From assembly GCF_963678635.1 (NCBI RefSeq), contig NC_087063.1, positions 62,727,290-62,791,289 of the forward strand: a DNA stretch of 64,000 nt, written 5' to 3'. The notes beneath the pieces were generated by a model that saw only the letters and a program-made list of their open reading frames with translations, did no database searches and had not been told where the DNA came from. Shown here one piece after another: positions 42,740 through 56,642 of the stretch. Numbering within the stretch: the stretch's first letter is position 1; every line of letters starts with the position of its first letter. Origin of the DNA: Symsagittifera roscoffensis. Taxonomy: Eukaryota; Xenacoelomorpha; Acoela; Convolutidae. The position numbers were made by a program, and so were the translations under genes.

Positions 42740-43510
42740 TCTTAAAAGAAATCCAATATACCTTGAAGTTCTTCTAAAGGCTACACTTTTCGGAAGTCAT
42801 CAATTGCGAACGTTTGATCTTCAAAAATAACATATGCCAAGCAAACAATTTTTTTGATTGTAGACTAAAATCATCATCGTTCATGTACTTAGTAAATACA
42901 AGTTTTTCTTCAACGCGCCCTTTTTCCTAGCCCAAGTGAAAAAAAATTAATTTCTCTATCAGGCTGCATTGTCCTAATGGCGTTGCAAACAGCAGCTTCA
43001 AACTCAATAATTACATTGTTTCCAAGTTGATCTAAGCACCTGAAAGTTTATTTATAAATGTTCTGAGTCTTGTTGGGCAGCCGAGCGTACACCAAGGCTG
43101 CAGGCGGGATTTCGATCACTATTGGTATAAACTTAGTAGAAGACATCTGGAGCCACTGAACACGTTCAGTCGCAATAACAGATTTCGGACTGACACAGAA
43201 AATTGAGCGCAAGTAAGGTTGTAAATGAGAAAACTCCGATTGTTTGATTCACAATAGTCAAAGTATAGGAAAATTTTACCGCTATGTTTGAGTTATTGAT
43301 GTTCTCAAGGTTATTTGGTTTTGGCATTGTTTCTAAAGCTTGCCACCTCATTCGGTTTATCCTTCGAAGAGATGTTGAATAACTCGGTATTGTCGGCGCT
43401 GCAAAAGTAAGCAAACCAATTTGGGCGTTGAAGACAATCTTTCGGGTAGGGCTACCAGGATTTGTGATATTTTCACGAAGTTCGTACGCAAACTAATTAG
43501 CTTGAATCAA
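42740..43510 (-). pseudogene. MULE/FLYWCH-type transposase relic
   Basis: Reading the minus strand downwards from 43510, the pieces line up in order with MULE-type transposases: ELRENITNPGSPTRKI, then RRINRMRWQALETMP, then after a gap LVYARLPNKTQNIYK, a stop, FRCLDQLG, then IEFEAAVCNAIRTM with the acidic core residue, FFSLGLGKRAR in place of the usual FHLGQ-type motif, and YMNDDDFSLQSKKLFAWHM. Stops lie between the pieces, and a short intron may lie at about 43180-43290 (GTAAAATTTT...TTTCTGTGTCAG). These enzymes cut and paste DNA transposons of the Mutator-like class. I found no terminal inverted repeats around it. It looks dead. Confidence 0.6.
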
Positions 43511-45624
43511 TGATGGGCTTGTTATTTGAGCATTTTTGGTTTTTCAGGTGAAATCTTGCTTTTCGTCCAATAAACCCACTGCTCTGCAGCTGCAGTTTCC
43601 AAAAATGCATTGCCATTTAATAAAGCCGTTCTTAATTTTTTTTCCCACGGTATTTTTCAACATCAAGACAAGTATGTTTTTTTCCGCATTCAGATAATTC
43701 CATTCTATAATTTTTTTTATACGCCAACTTTTATTAAGAGTGAGTGATTGAGAACGACTCAGATTTTTGTAATCAATAGTACTAATAAGGATTAATCAAC
43801 GTTACTAAATAAATGAACCATTTATTTGAAACAAAGGCGTTAAACTCGTTAGTGGCTTCTAGTTGTACAATGTTTTAATCACAATTAATTTATTTTTTAG
43901 AGAATTTAAGTTTCAAATTAGTAGTCAATCAACTACATTGATTACTTGAACCCTCCCCCTGCCTAAGGCATGATAAGAATATCGGTGTAATTCTGTGGCC
44001 AGTAAGTGGTAGGAGTGGGGTGGTCAACCCTTCAATTTATATCCTCTTTGACTGCCTGTTAAGTTTTCAATATCGGGTCTGCATTCAAGTATTTTGTTAA
44101 CCTTTAAGTATCGCGCGGTTTTTTGTTTACTTGGTTTTTTAATTAGCCACTATACTAAATTAAGAAAAACTATGGTTTATATAAAATTTTAATAAGCTTA
44201 GGTAGTTTTCGTTTTGTTATTTCTTTTTCATTTCATGTGGTTTTGACAGCAATTTATTATAAGCTGTCTAATCAAAACTTTGATGTTCTGTCGCATGTGA
44301 AATTGTTTTGCGCGCACGTTTTAAGAGGTTAAAATTGTTTGAATAGTCTTAGACCGAATTCTCTTACTCATTTTGGCTGAAATTTCTGAATTTGAAATTA
44401 GATGAACTGTCTGTGTCGCAACATGTCTGTGGCCGTGACGGAATTGTCTGAACGCAGTGCTAAATATGTCACTTCGTAGTTTAAATAACCCAAGGGGATG
44501 ATTTTTGATTTTTTAAAAGATTTTATAAAAAAATTTCATTTACTTTTTTTAAAAATAAAAAACTACTCCAAAATCTTAAAGGGTAAGTGACAAATTGAGG
44601 GCTTTGCCCTGATAAGAGCAGTTTGGTTTAGAATTAAGATATTTTGAGTTCTTATTGATATAATTTGCATCTTTCAAACAGCCCCAAAACTCGGTAAAAG
44701 TTCAATAAAGAATTATATATGCTCAGATTCACACCGTTTTGTCTCAAACCACAAAACTTATGAAAGAGTAACTTGCACATAAATTTTTTCCTATTGAAAA
44801 TTTTTTGTTCATCATGGGTCACAAGTCAAAATTGTTCCCACCTGGGAAAGTTTTTAATAAAAACCTGTTCTTTAAACTTGCACACTTTGGCTGAACTCTG
44901 AACAATCAGCTTAAGTTTTAGTCTACGGAGGTCATCGGACTCAGAATAATTTGACACACAATCAAGCCAAACCTATACAACTTGTAAAAAATTTCGTCCT
45001 TCATGTTTTTTTTCTGAAATCTCAACCTTTTTTTAAATCTCAATTCAAACGTCTAAAAAAGATTTGCAGTCACACACCAGGTGAAACTTTTTTTTTTTAC
45101 AAAGAGCTTTTGAAAAATCCTATTTTTTGGATCATTCAATAATACATGAAGTGTGTTGAACAGCTATCCCTGAATAAGAATGGGAAATAAATATTTAAAA
45201 TTTAAAGACGCGAGAGGATAATTCCGTTTTTTCCTTTTAGGCTAGCAATCTAGTTTTTCAAATCGAGTGTTTATGGCTGAAGCATATTCTTTTTGTTGCG
45301 ACCACCCATTTAATGGGATGAGACTAAATTATGGGTAAGCTTTTTCAGCCAGTTTGGATCAACTAGAAAACATCTCAGCTCGTACGGATTCAAGAATAAT
45401 TTAGAGGTCCTGATTGATCTTGATTCAGATTCTAGCAGAGTTCAAAAAGGCTCTCCCACTTTTGAGAAAAGCTGGCCCACCTTTTTATTTGTTTTCAGAC
45501 TCAATTTCAGCAGGAGAGTAAATCAAAAATGCCTTGGACAACCATATAAAATCAGATTAGTTAAAGGATAAACTTTTTTTAGAAGCTCAAGTTCGTGCTC
45601 TTCGATAGCGCAGGACAATTAACT
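43511..45624. other. no gene recognised
   Basis: AT-rich DNA with several weak matches to 54.4-55.2 kb (for example CCTGATAAGAGCAGT at about 44610 and 55080), suggesting an old dispersed repeat. The open frame at 44951-45142 is low-complexity. Confidence 0.5.
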
Positions 45625-45970
45625 CCATTCCAAACTATCCTATATCATTCTACCTTATGCCATTCTACCCTATGCCATTCTACACTATATACTCTATGCC
45701 AAGCTACCCTACGCCAATCTATCTAATTTAAGACGGAATGATAACAGCAATATAATGATCGCCGCAGTCGCGTCAATGTGTTGCGAGCTTACCAACAGAG
45801 GGTAAGTCTCTACGCGATCTTGAACTGAGATAGTCAGCTCAGTTATCTCTGACAGATTGAACTGTTTATAGAACACCTGATATAATTGCATAGGGTAGAT
45901 GGGAAAATAGGGCATATCAGTATAGGGTAGAATGGCATAAAGTAGATTATAATAGGGTAGATTGTTATAG
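45625..45970. repeat. foldback repeat built from a 15-bp unit
   Basis: The left arm (about 45625-45726) is tandem CATTCTACCCTATGC-like units. The right arm (about 45883-45966) has the reverse complement, GCATAGGGTAGAATG. About 155 bases lie between the arms. The minus-strand frame 45709-45981 is a by-product of this. Confidence 0.8.
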
Positions 45971-47330
45971 AACCCTTCCATATATATTAATATTACTTAA
46001 ACCGAATTAGATTTTTTTCTTTTTAAATTCCGTATTGAAAACATTCTGTGGTACTTCTACACTTTGTCTGCATTTAAAACAAGCTTTGGTTATATAGATT
46101 TATGTATGATCAATTAAATGGCAGCAGACGAAAACCAAAAGCTCAGTGCCTATATTATTATGGCAAAAGAAAGGTTATTTTTCTTGATATTTATGCCATC
46201 CCGAAATACTTGTACTTGATAGTACGAAAGACAGCGGAAAGTTTAGGTTTTCAAAGGTTCACCTTTCTGAGTAATAAGACACAATGACTGGCTACTCAGC
46301 AGAAACTTTATTAATTTTGAGAATCTTTGACTCATAAGTGATCATTTTTTTTTCCAAAAAGGCCGACTTTTTTTTACCTCTTGATTGACTGATCAGAAAA
46401 CAATAGGGGATCATGTTAAAAATCTGTCCATTTGTTCTTAATGTTAGGACAATTTTTCACTACTTCAGTTCAGTAGTCTATGAGAAATTCTACTTTTATT
46501 TGAGAAAGACTATCTGAAACACCTTGCTCTTATGGCTCCATCAAGCCGCTTAAGTATGAAAAAAACAATGTTGTACCATTAACTTTTTTATCACGAAGAA
46601 AAAAACATTTTTCCAAAGACTTTTTATTTTGTGAAGACTGATACTGAAGGGTGGTTTGTTTTTAATTCAGTGAAGAAGATTTCAATTTTTAATGCTATTT
46701 AACAATGGGCTAATTGATAAAAAATGAATGATTACTAATCCTTTTTTATATAAAATTTTTCTCGATAAAGACATTTTCACAGGATATTAGAATATCATTA
46801 TACAACAATTTGTTTCAAAAGTTTCAATATAATTCCAAATGAAAAGTTTTTAATGAATACATGTAAAACAAGGATAGCCGGTACTGTGCAAGTAGCACAG
46901 AATATTCCGACCGTGGTCTTTGGAAAACTTGGTTTAGAATTTTTTTTCCAAATTAGAGTAGTTTGTTTTTGCTTTATGTAATAAAAGGATCTGACGTGAA
47001 AATTTAATTTAGGCAAATTATACAGTCATATTAATATGAGAAAATTGGACAAAATTTTTTGCAGAAAAATGACTAAAAAAACTGAAAAATTAAAAAAAAT
47101 ATGTTTGGCAAAAATAAGTTGAAAAACTCTAAATGTTAGTCTTAATTGCTTAAAACTAAGTTGTGGAGGCCTTCAGTTGGGCATAATTTAGCTGTTGTAA
47201 GCCTGCTCGCTTGTTTTATTCGCTCGAATTAGGACGAAAAATCGGATATTTTAAACCGGTTTTTCTCGACACCGGGATATTTTTTGAAGCTTTTTTATGT
47301 GTTTCGAATCAAGACTGAACGGGCTTTATC
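45971..47330. other. no gene recognised
   Basis: AT-rich DNA. The open frames at 46102-46287 and 46798-47016 show no domain, and their composition matches the surroundings. Confidence 0.5.
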
Positions 47331-50215
47331 CTGATATATCGTTCAACCCAGTCCAATAACGGCTTGTGGTACCTAATTTTCCCTGGAAAATAAAAAGGCA
47401 AAAAAATGCAAGTTTTCCTCAACAGAGCCTCTGCTAGTACAACTAAGGTGTTTGGAGGCACAAAGTCTAGAACAGCTCACATAAACATCCTACTAAGCCC
47501 CTCCAAACAAAAATAAAGTTTTTAGAGGCACAAGTTCAAATGATGAATTTACAGTATTAAAAACAATACGACATTGCAAGTTTTACTCAAGTAAACACTC
47601 TTAATACAATTAAGGTTTTTGGAGGCACGAAGTCAAAAACATCTCACCTGAACATTCGGCTGAGCCCCTCCTATCAAACTAAGTCTTTTTGAGGCACAAA
47701 GGCAAATGATTATGATACAGCATTAAAACAATAAACTGCATTGCAAGTTGTCCTCAACAGAGCCCCTCCTAACACAACTAAGGTTTTGGAGACAAAAGTT
47801 ATTTAAAAAAGCGGCAATGCTAGTTGTCCTCAATTAAGCCCCTCATAACTCAACTAAGGTTTTTGGAGGCGCAAAATCAAATGATGATTTTGAAATAATA
47901 AAAAACAATACAGCAATGCAATATGTCCGCATTAAAGCCCCTCCAAACACAAATAAGGTTTTTGAAGGCACGAAATCGAGAGCAGCTCACCTAAGATTTT
48001 TGGAGGCACGAAAGCAAATGATCACGATACAGCATTAAAATAAAATACGGTATTGCTTGGTGTCTTCAGCTAAGCCCCTCCTGAAGACAACCAAGGTTTT
48101 TGGAGGTACAAAGTCTGGAATAGCTCACCTAAACAATCGGCGAAGCCTCTCCTCACAGAACTCAGGTTTTTTGAGGCACAAAAGCAAATGATCAAGATAC
48201 AGCATTAAAAAGAGTTACGGCATTGCAAGTTTTATTCAACTAAGACCCTCATAACACAATTTATGTTATCGGAGGCACAAAGGCAGGAACAGCTCGCCTA
48301 AATTTTCGACTAAGCCCTTACTAACAGAACTAAAGTTTTTGGTGTCGCAAAGTCATATGATTATATGAAAGTGTTGAAAACATACGGCATTGGAAGTTGT
48401 CCTTATAATATCCTCTTCTAACACAATCAAAGTTGTTGGAGGCACGAAGTCAAGAACAGCTCACCTAAACATTCCACTAAGCCCCTCCTAATACAACTAA
48501 GAATTTTGGAGGCCCAAACAAAGGCAAAAATCATTTTACATCAACAAAATGCCATACGGCATTGCAAGTTGTCCTCAAATAAGCCCCTCCGAACACAACT
48601 AAGGTTTTTAGAGGCGCAAAGTCTGGAGCAAAGTTGTTGGAGGCACAAAGTCAAAAACAGCTCACCTAAACATTCCACTAAGTTCCTCCTAACACAACTA
48701 AGAATTTTGGAGGCACAAAAGCAAATGATCAACTTACAGCAATAAAATTAAATACGGCATTGCAAATTGACCTCAACTAAGCCCCTCCCAACAAAACTAA
48801 GGTTTTTGGAGGCGCAATGTCCGGAACAGCTCACCTAAACATCCAACTACGCCCCTCCTAACACAGCTGAGATTTTTGGAGGCGAAAAGTAAAATGGTGA
48901 ATTTACAGTTATAAAAACAATACGGCCTGACAAGTTGTCCTTAACAAAGCGCCTCCTAACACAATTTTTTTTTTGAACGCACTAAGTCAAGAACAGCTCA
49001 CGTAAGCTTTACATTCAGCCCCTCCTAACGTAACTAATGTTTTTGGAGGCACAAAAGTAACTGATCATTTTACAGCAATAAAGTAAAACACGGTGTTGCA
49101 AAATGACCCTAACTAAGACTCCCTATTACAATTAAGATTTCTGGAGGCACAAAGTCAGGAACAGTTTACCTAAACATTCAGCTACACCCCTTCTAATTCA
49201 ACAAAAATTTTTCGAAGCACATAGTCGAATGATAGATTTAAATATTATAAAGGCCATTCGGAGAACATATTTATAACAAAATTGACTAGAAACGAACAAA
49301 ATTGTGAAAAAACCTAAAGAAGTTTTAGAAACTTTTTCGAAAAATTTTGCAGAAGTTTTTGGAGTTTTGAACTTTCTTTTAGAAGATGGAGCCAAAAATC
49401 TACAAAAACTATTTTTGTTTCAGTACAAATTAGTTGAGTACTGCAAAAGACTCAATATGATATATCACTCAACCCAGTGCAAGTTGTCCTCAACTAAGCC
49501 CTCCCAACACAACTAGGGTTTTTGGAGGCGCAATGTCCGGAACAGCTCACCTAAACATCCAACTACGCCCTTCCTAACACAGCTGAGGTTTTAAAGGCGC
49601 AAAGTCAAATGGTGAATTTACAGTTATAAAAACAATACGGCCTTGCAATTTGTCCTCAATAAAGCGCCTCCTATCACAATTTATATTTTTGAACGCACTA
49701 AGTCAAGAACAGCTCACGTAAGCATTCCATTCAGCCTCTCCTAACGCAACTAATGTTTTTGGAGGCACAAAAGCAAATAATCAACTTACAGCAATAAGGT
49801 AGAAGACGGTGTTGCAAGTTGACCCTAACTAAGACTCCCTAGCAGAATTAAGATTTCTGGAGGCACAAAGTCAGGAACAGCTTACCTAAACATTCAGCTA
49901 CACCCCATCTAATTTAACAAAAGTTTTTGGAAGCACATAGTCGAATGATAGATTTAAAGGCCATTCGGAGAACATTTTTATAACAAAATTGACTAGAAAC
50001 GAACAAAATTGTAAAAAAAACCTAAAAAATTTTTAAAAAATTTTTCGAAAATTTTTTGCAGAAGTTTTTGGAATTTTGAACCTTCTTTTAGAAGATGGCG
50101 CCAAAAATCTACAAAAACTACTTTTGTTTGAGTACAAATTGTTGGAGTGCTGAAAAAGACTCAATATGATATATCGCTCAACCCAGTCCGACGATTATTT
50201 GTGGTACCTGATTTT
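47331..50215. repeat. satellite of degenerate units with CCTCC/GGAGG hairpins
   Basis: About thirty degenerate units follow one another. Each carries AAGCCCCTCCTAACACAAC and, about 20 bases later, GGTTTTTGGAGGCAC, which together can fold as a hairpin (CCTCC with GGAGG). Units alternate between a shorter one (AGAACAGCTCACCTAAACATT) and a longer one (AAATGATCAATTTACAGC...AAAATACGGCATTGCAAGT), giving a higher-order period of about 170 bases. Larger blocks at about 49190-49480 and 49910-50180 also match each other. The array is flanked by ATATCG(T/C)TCAACCCAGTCC on both sides. Confidence 0.85.
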
Positions 50216-53200
50216 GCGTGGAAAAAAATCTAAAACACACTTGAATACAAAGTTCCTTTCCATTTTCAATGGTCGGAACAAAGGTTTAGTCGCTCAATCG
50301 GGCCTTATTTTTTGGAAGTTCTCTCAATAAAAACAAGGACGATGATTTATAAGGAATAGTTTTTAAAGACAGTCTTTTTTTGATGATGTTTTAGACGCAA
50401 GTAGACTAAAGCAAATGATGTTTTTAGCAAACAGGTTTTGTTTTCTGATTTTTGTTTCAGCATGAAAAAACCACAGTTACTGTTGCTCTGCTTTTAAATC
50501 ATTATTCATTGCAAATTTACTTTTTCCACGAAAATTATGAAACTGAATTCTACGAAAGTTGTATTTTTCAAATTAAAACGCTAATTTATTGAAATGAAAG
50601 TTTTTCAGAAAAATTTCCTGGTATAAAATTTGGGTTTCTTGATAATTTTTTGCGAGCCAATTGATATAAAAGAATGATTACTAGTTCTTGTTGAAATTAA
50701 ATCCCATTGCGATATTTAAATTTAGAGTATCATTATCCAAGAGTTGTTTGAAAAATTTCAATACACTTTCAAAGGTAAATTTTCAATCGCGTAACCGGGC
50801 CTAAATTTCAAGCAATCGGATATTTTCTCAATGCAAAAAATGACAGTGATTTATAGAAATAGTTTTTGAATGAAAGTTTCTTTTTATTGCTTTTTTAACA
50901 AAAAAGCTGTCCAAAACAAATGATGTATTGAGCAATAAGATATTGTTTTTTTTCGCCATAAAAGGTCAGTGTTTGAACAAATAGAGCAAATATTCAAGCA
51001 AATATAACTCTTTGATGATTTGGCGTCCTTTTTTATCCTCAGCTTTCCCGTACCGTTTTCCAAACATTAATCAGAATTTTTAACTGCAACTTTTGTTTAA
51101 TTTTTGCATTTCGATATCTCTATAAAAGTCAGCTCATCAGACTTCAAAACTACTTTTGAAGCTAAATGTGTTACAAGGAAATAAAAAACTAAAAATTTCA
51201 GTGACGAAAAATTTGATCTTTTCCAATCAGTCAATTTTTAAATTCTCAATGGACTGAGTTTGACAGGCGACAGGTGATGTAAACACAAGCGGATTAAGCA
51301 TTATTAGTTGTTTCCACATTTACCAAATTTTACTAACAGCAATTTCATAATCTATGTATAAGTTATAAGAATAAAAACTAGATCATATTTCTGTTTGTTA
51401 TATTTACTTCCTCAATTTTCAAGTTATTTAAAATAATCAATTTCTACTTTTTTCAAACGAATTCATTCCAATTGTTTTGACCACAATATAAAAGAGTTTT
51501 GATTTTTTTGACGCAGAGAGCGCACAAAAACATCAGATCATTTTGAGTGAAGTACCATATAACTAATTTGAAATTTTGTCTTTAATCCAATTTCGAGCTA
51601 GGAAAACCAACAAAAAGCATAGATTAGGTTTGTAACTCACGAAAAAAAAATTGAAGCTTCATTTATTGCTTTCGGTCAGCAAAATTCAAAAATTATGAGA
51701 AAATTCAAAAATTATGGTTTTTTTGCAAAGATGAGTGTAGTCAATGAAAACCGTTACGTATGTAATAATCTCACCTTTAGCCCATTTTCACACACCACGG
51801 CACAAAAGCAAACAAAGTCAAAAGAGACGTTTTTTTAAGTTGTTTTGATTTTTTTTGTGCTGATTGCACTGCAACCGGTAATTCTTAAGACCCCGCATTT
51901 TCCCATAAACAATTGGTATTATTAGCATTTTCTCTGAAAATAATATAACAATAAGTTTTTCTTGGTAGAGTTTTTCATATTTGGCTGGATTCGTTTCATA
52001 TTTGTTCCTAATACGGCTCTAACGGTTTTTTTCCTGCAAACCCGTCTGCTTTAAAAATTATGAAATTTAGCAAAACTGAAAATGAAGAACACCAACATGG
52101 GATGAAAAGGGATTCAATATAAACTCCTTCCAAAATTCCCTTCTTAAGGATAGCTATATTTATATTTTTTCAGTGGTTGATTCCTGAAAAAAAATTCAAT
52201 TTTGATTCAATCAGAAAATAATTTTTCATTAAATACATCATTGAAAAATTTATTTTACAGGAGAGGTTTTTATTTTTAATGAAAAGGAAATATATGAACT
52301 ATTGTAAAAATGGTCACATATTTCCTCAACACTGTTCAAAAATCAACTCATATCAATTTTTAAAGAATTATTTAGTACACCAACAAAAATGAACTTTCAG
52401 CGGTGCAATTTTCCTCATTTCAGTTTATTGGCCATCTTTTGACTGCCTTTGTCAGTATTCCGATATTGGCTTCAATTTTATCCGGTGTACAATTATTACT
52501 CTCACTTTCTACTTCATCCTAAGAAAGGTTGAAATTGTTACAGGTCTAGTGCAAGCGATGGTCTTTCCAACTAATGGGGGCGCCCCATCCCCCCAGGAAG
52601 TCGACTTCACTGCACAGGTTTACAATTGCTACCTTTTAACTAAAAGTTTTGTAATCCCACCAATCGATCTCAATTTTTACCTTGAGTCACATTAACTCGA
52701 GAGTCTACTTGCATTCACAAAAAGATTTTCAAAAGTGTTTGTAAAACAATTTTTTGTATAAAATTTGAGAAACCGCGTAGAACGCTGCAACTCAATTTTA
52801 GAGCTTTTACGCGAATTTGGCAAAAGCAATAAAAATAGTATACGTTCAGGGCTCTCTTTGTCAGTTAAACCCCATTTTTCATCAATACGGGATTCGATTT
52901 TTTTAAACTAAGTTTCGAATGTCTATATGTTCGTAAGTCGTGCCAAAAGATCGGCATGATAATTCCTTCCGGGAAAAACCGTCACTATCATCGCGACTTA
53001 AAAGTATGTAAAATTCGAACCGTTGAATTTGATTTTTTGCGAGTGAAAAAAATGCCCCAATTTTTGCTAGCAACAATTGTCAACTCCAGGTTTAGCCACC
53101 AATTCTGGACCACCAAACAACAAATCAATAGCAAACAATTGTCTTTGCTCTTAATTGGTCTGAAAAGCAGAAATACTCAAACCATTTTTCTCGACAATGA

Positions 53201-56200
53201 AATAAATTCTTAGATACTTTTACAAAGTCGATCAAATCACCAACTCACTCCCCTTTTATACAGTATATCACTCGATCTGTGCGACAAGTCTATGGAGTAC
53301 CTGATTTTGTGAAAAATTAGAGCATGCACTTGATTAAGTTTATGAGATCACAAACTTAATCAAATAAGCAAGAGACAGGGTTTCACAAACTTAATCAAAT
53401 TTCCTTTCTATAAAATTTAGCATAGTGTTGTCTCTAAAGATAGCTTATGATTATTTAGATCTAAAACGAGATCATCGACAAAATTTTAGAACAGGAACGA
53501 AGATAATATCCGCATTATATCAAAGCGGTTACCAGGTGAACGGATCTGAATTTTGCTCAAAGCTGTAACTTCAAGCTAATCAGCATTAAATACTTTATAC
53601 GCAGCAATGGAAACTTGATTGACTTGAATAGAGGCGTGGAAGGTTTTAATTTTCTCAAAAATGGGGGAGGGGCTTGAAACTGGTCTCAGATTAGTTTTCA
53701 AATAATCTCCTCACCTTAAGCGAAATCCGAGATCGCTTCTGAACGCATCGGTAGATTTTAGCTAAATAAACTTTATACTTTTGACGCAGTAAATGTACAA
53801 AGTGTCTTTCTTTGAGTAACTTTGTTTTATTTCAGTCAGAGCTATCATGGGAAACCTAACCAGATATCTCGAAACTAAAAAACACCAATTCACCTATTAC
53901 ATTTTTTCCGCTGAAGTATTCAACAGTTTCCTGCTGCTGAAATGAATTAGATGTATAATCGAGCAGAATTCAGCGCTACCGACATTTTTCGCGGCGTCTG
54001 GCTAAATTCAATTACTGATTGGCCAAAATTATGCACTTTACATTTTTCACAGTTTTTCTTTGAAAAAGTTTTGGCAAAGCAAGCCAAAACAGCAACCTTT
54101 ATTGGAAAAATTCATATGGTGCTTCACTGCAGAAGCATTTACTGGCGCCCATGAGTACAAAAAATTTTAAGAAGACGGAAAAATGTGACTTTTTGTTAGT
54201 CAAAAGGCAATACTCATAATCCAATTTGCATACCTTTCGGTGATTGTCCCAAGTTTTAAAGAAAATGACGAAATATTTATGCTTGGTGTGATTTGTTTTC
54301 AGACAAATTTCAATTTTTTAAATAAGCAATTTCAAAGAAAAAAATCATATCATCCGACTAATATCAAGGCTTTGCACTCAAATTGAAAAAATACTTCACC
54401 TGTGATAAGTTTCCGCGAAGTTTTAATTTTGTAACTATTTAAGCCAATTTGAGAAATCTCCAACGAAACGAATGTGATAAATTATTCGAGCGCAAAAATC
54501 AAAACGAAGCTCGCTAAATGATCGATACAAGACTGCTCGCATATTGAGGCAAATCCCTGAATGTTCCTTTAGTTTTAAGTAATAGTTTGTAGCCAAAAAT
54601 TTTCCCCAAACTATAAACTGAAGATTTTCAGAGTGAAATATCAATAGTTAAAATTGTAATTTGAGTCTTAGCTGAAAATTATAAAAATTTTGTGTGCGGG
54701 GTAAAAATCCGTGCTTCAGCATCATAGATATAGATTTCAAAGTACTTAACCAGTAGTTAAAACGCATTTAGGATAAAGCATAGCACATTAGCTTGGAAAC
54801 ACGTAGGTGCCGGTTTTGACCACCACTCCGAGAGAGTCTGAGCGTTTATTTCAGAAACGAAATTGTTCTGATGGAAAAACCACCCCAATCAAGATATATT
54901 ATTCACTCTCATCAAATATTGAAACAAAATGGGTATTATATGCAAAAACTTTCATCTTGTAATTTTCATTGGTTGTGGGGGGACGATTTCAAAATCAATC
55001 TTCAAATTTGGTCATTAATCAATTTTTAATAATAATTTTACTTCAAACAACCTTCTGACAGTCGGAACATTCAATGCCTCACCCTGATAAGAGCAGTCTT
55101 GTTTTGTTAACAAATTTGCTCGAGCTTTCGGATAACGTAATCACACTCGGAGCTGGACCAAAATGAAATGCTCCGCATCTTATTTTGAAAACTAATCGAA
55201 GAAAGAGTTTTTTCTTTTTTTTTAAACCTTTTTCCATTTTCTTTAAAAAAAAACCTTTTCAAAAAACCCTAAGTATCGCTCATGGCATGTATTGATAAAC
55301 CCAAATCACTCACTCCTACTCAGGAGTTTGATATCTTGAAGAACTAATGAGTTCACTCTTGGTAGCATCATCTTAGATGATCCATTTTTTTGCCAATTCA
55401 CTCTAAGAAAAACTTTGAAAGGCAAAATGAAAATTTTTTTAGAGAGCTTTAGTTCAAACAGATTTTAAAATGACGAGTCAACTTATAATCTGTTTAGACA
55501 TCCGCGTTCCTTAGGATTCGCCCATGGTTATTACATGTGTCATATTACCAGCGACATAACTGCGGTTTATCGTAGTTTTTTGTTTCGAAAAAATATATAT
55601 ATTTTATATTAAGTTTTTCTTTGGAGCCGCTTATTCTAATTAAGCCTAGGGTGGCTCAATAACGGGGTTTTGTAATTCTGATCTCAACCGGAACTGCAGC
55701 ACTTAAGCACCGAATCAATTCAAAACTGATCAGAAATTTTCTATTGAGCGAGAAAAGGTTGAGAAAACGTGGAAGTTACTCAACCATTCTTACGTAATTG
55801 GTTCTTTATATATAATAAGAAGGTCACGAACATCAGGCAAATATTCTGGCGAGGGATTTTTTTGAACTTTTCAAGACGATAACTTAATCAAGTTAAGTGT
55901 TTGTAGTCATAATTTGGTGAGACTGCTTCAGATGTCAGAATCACCTTTCAGTACATTAATTTCTGTGGTTGACGCACTAAAACTGTTGCACCGGTGGATC
56001 GGACCGCTTAACTTCTTGCAACAAAGACTGCAATCGATATCAGTCATCCGGGAATTATTCAATCTTGGTAGCAGTAGAGTTGCTTTGAACTTGAGATCTT
56101 AAGTAGGATTTGAAACACACTTTCGCTCTTTTTTTTCTCGAAATACAAACATACTAAAATATGGAAAACGCCTTCGGGTGAACACTTTTTTGGGGGATAA

Positions 56201-56642
56201 CAATTTTGGTAGCAGCCTGACTTGAATTGTAAACAAAGGCGGGAATCTAAATAAACCCAGCGCGATGTGATAACTGAACCCCTATTTGGTGAAATGTTGG
56301 CTAAATATTGACCTCAATTTGAATAAATTCGGCCAATTTGGGTAAACAGTTGGGTCATATTGCTGAACAACTTAGCATGGGGTCTGATTAACCCCGTCAT
56401 TCCCATAATTCCAACCCACGGGCAAAATTATAACTTACTCGCTCTAGACGTGTTTTTCATTTTCTGATAGATTACTTTGTATCTTGAATTATGCGACCTC
56501 CTCTATTTATAAGAAAAGTGTACCAATCGAACCCAGCCATCTTACCTCTTTAGATTATATTCCTTCATCAAGGTGCAGTTATTCCCTCCTTTACCCAGAT
56601 AATTTATTTTGCTATCCTTCTATGATTTGAGACACCTTAAAA
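50216..56642. other. long AT-rich stretch without a recognised gene
   Basis: I see no protein domain, tRNA or long intact frame in these 6.4 kb. Short frames at 52956-53213, 53951-54154 and 55914-56102 have no supporting features. A sequence like the flank of the 47-50 kb satellite recurs at about 53262-53318. Around 52430-52530 a short open stretch could be an exon, but I cannot support it. The end of the region would hold the promoter of the channel gene. Confidence 0.5.

Noticed and set aside
52430-52530. Possible exon with a hydrophobic open stretch
   Set aside because: It is too short and without a recognisable family; either strand could be read with equal plausibility.
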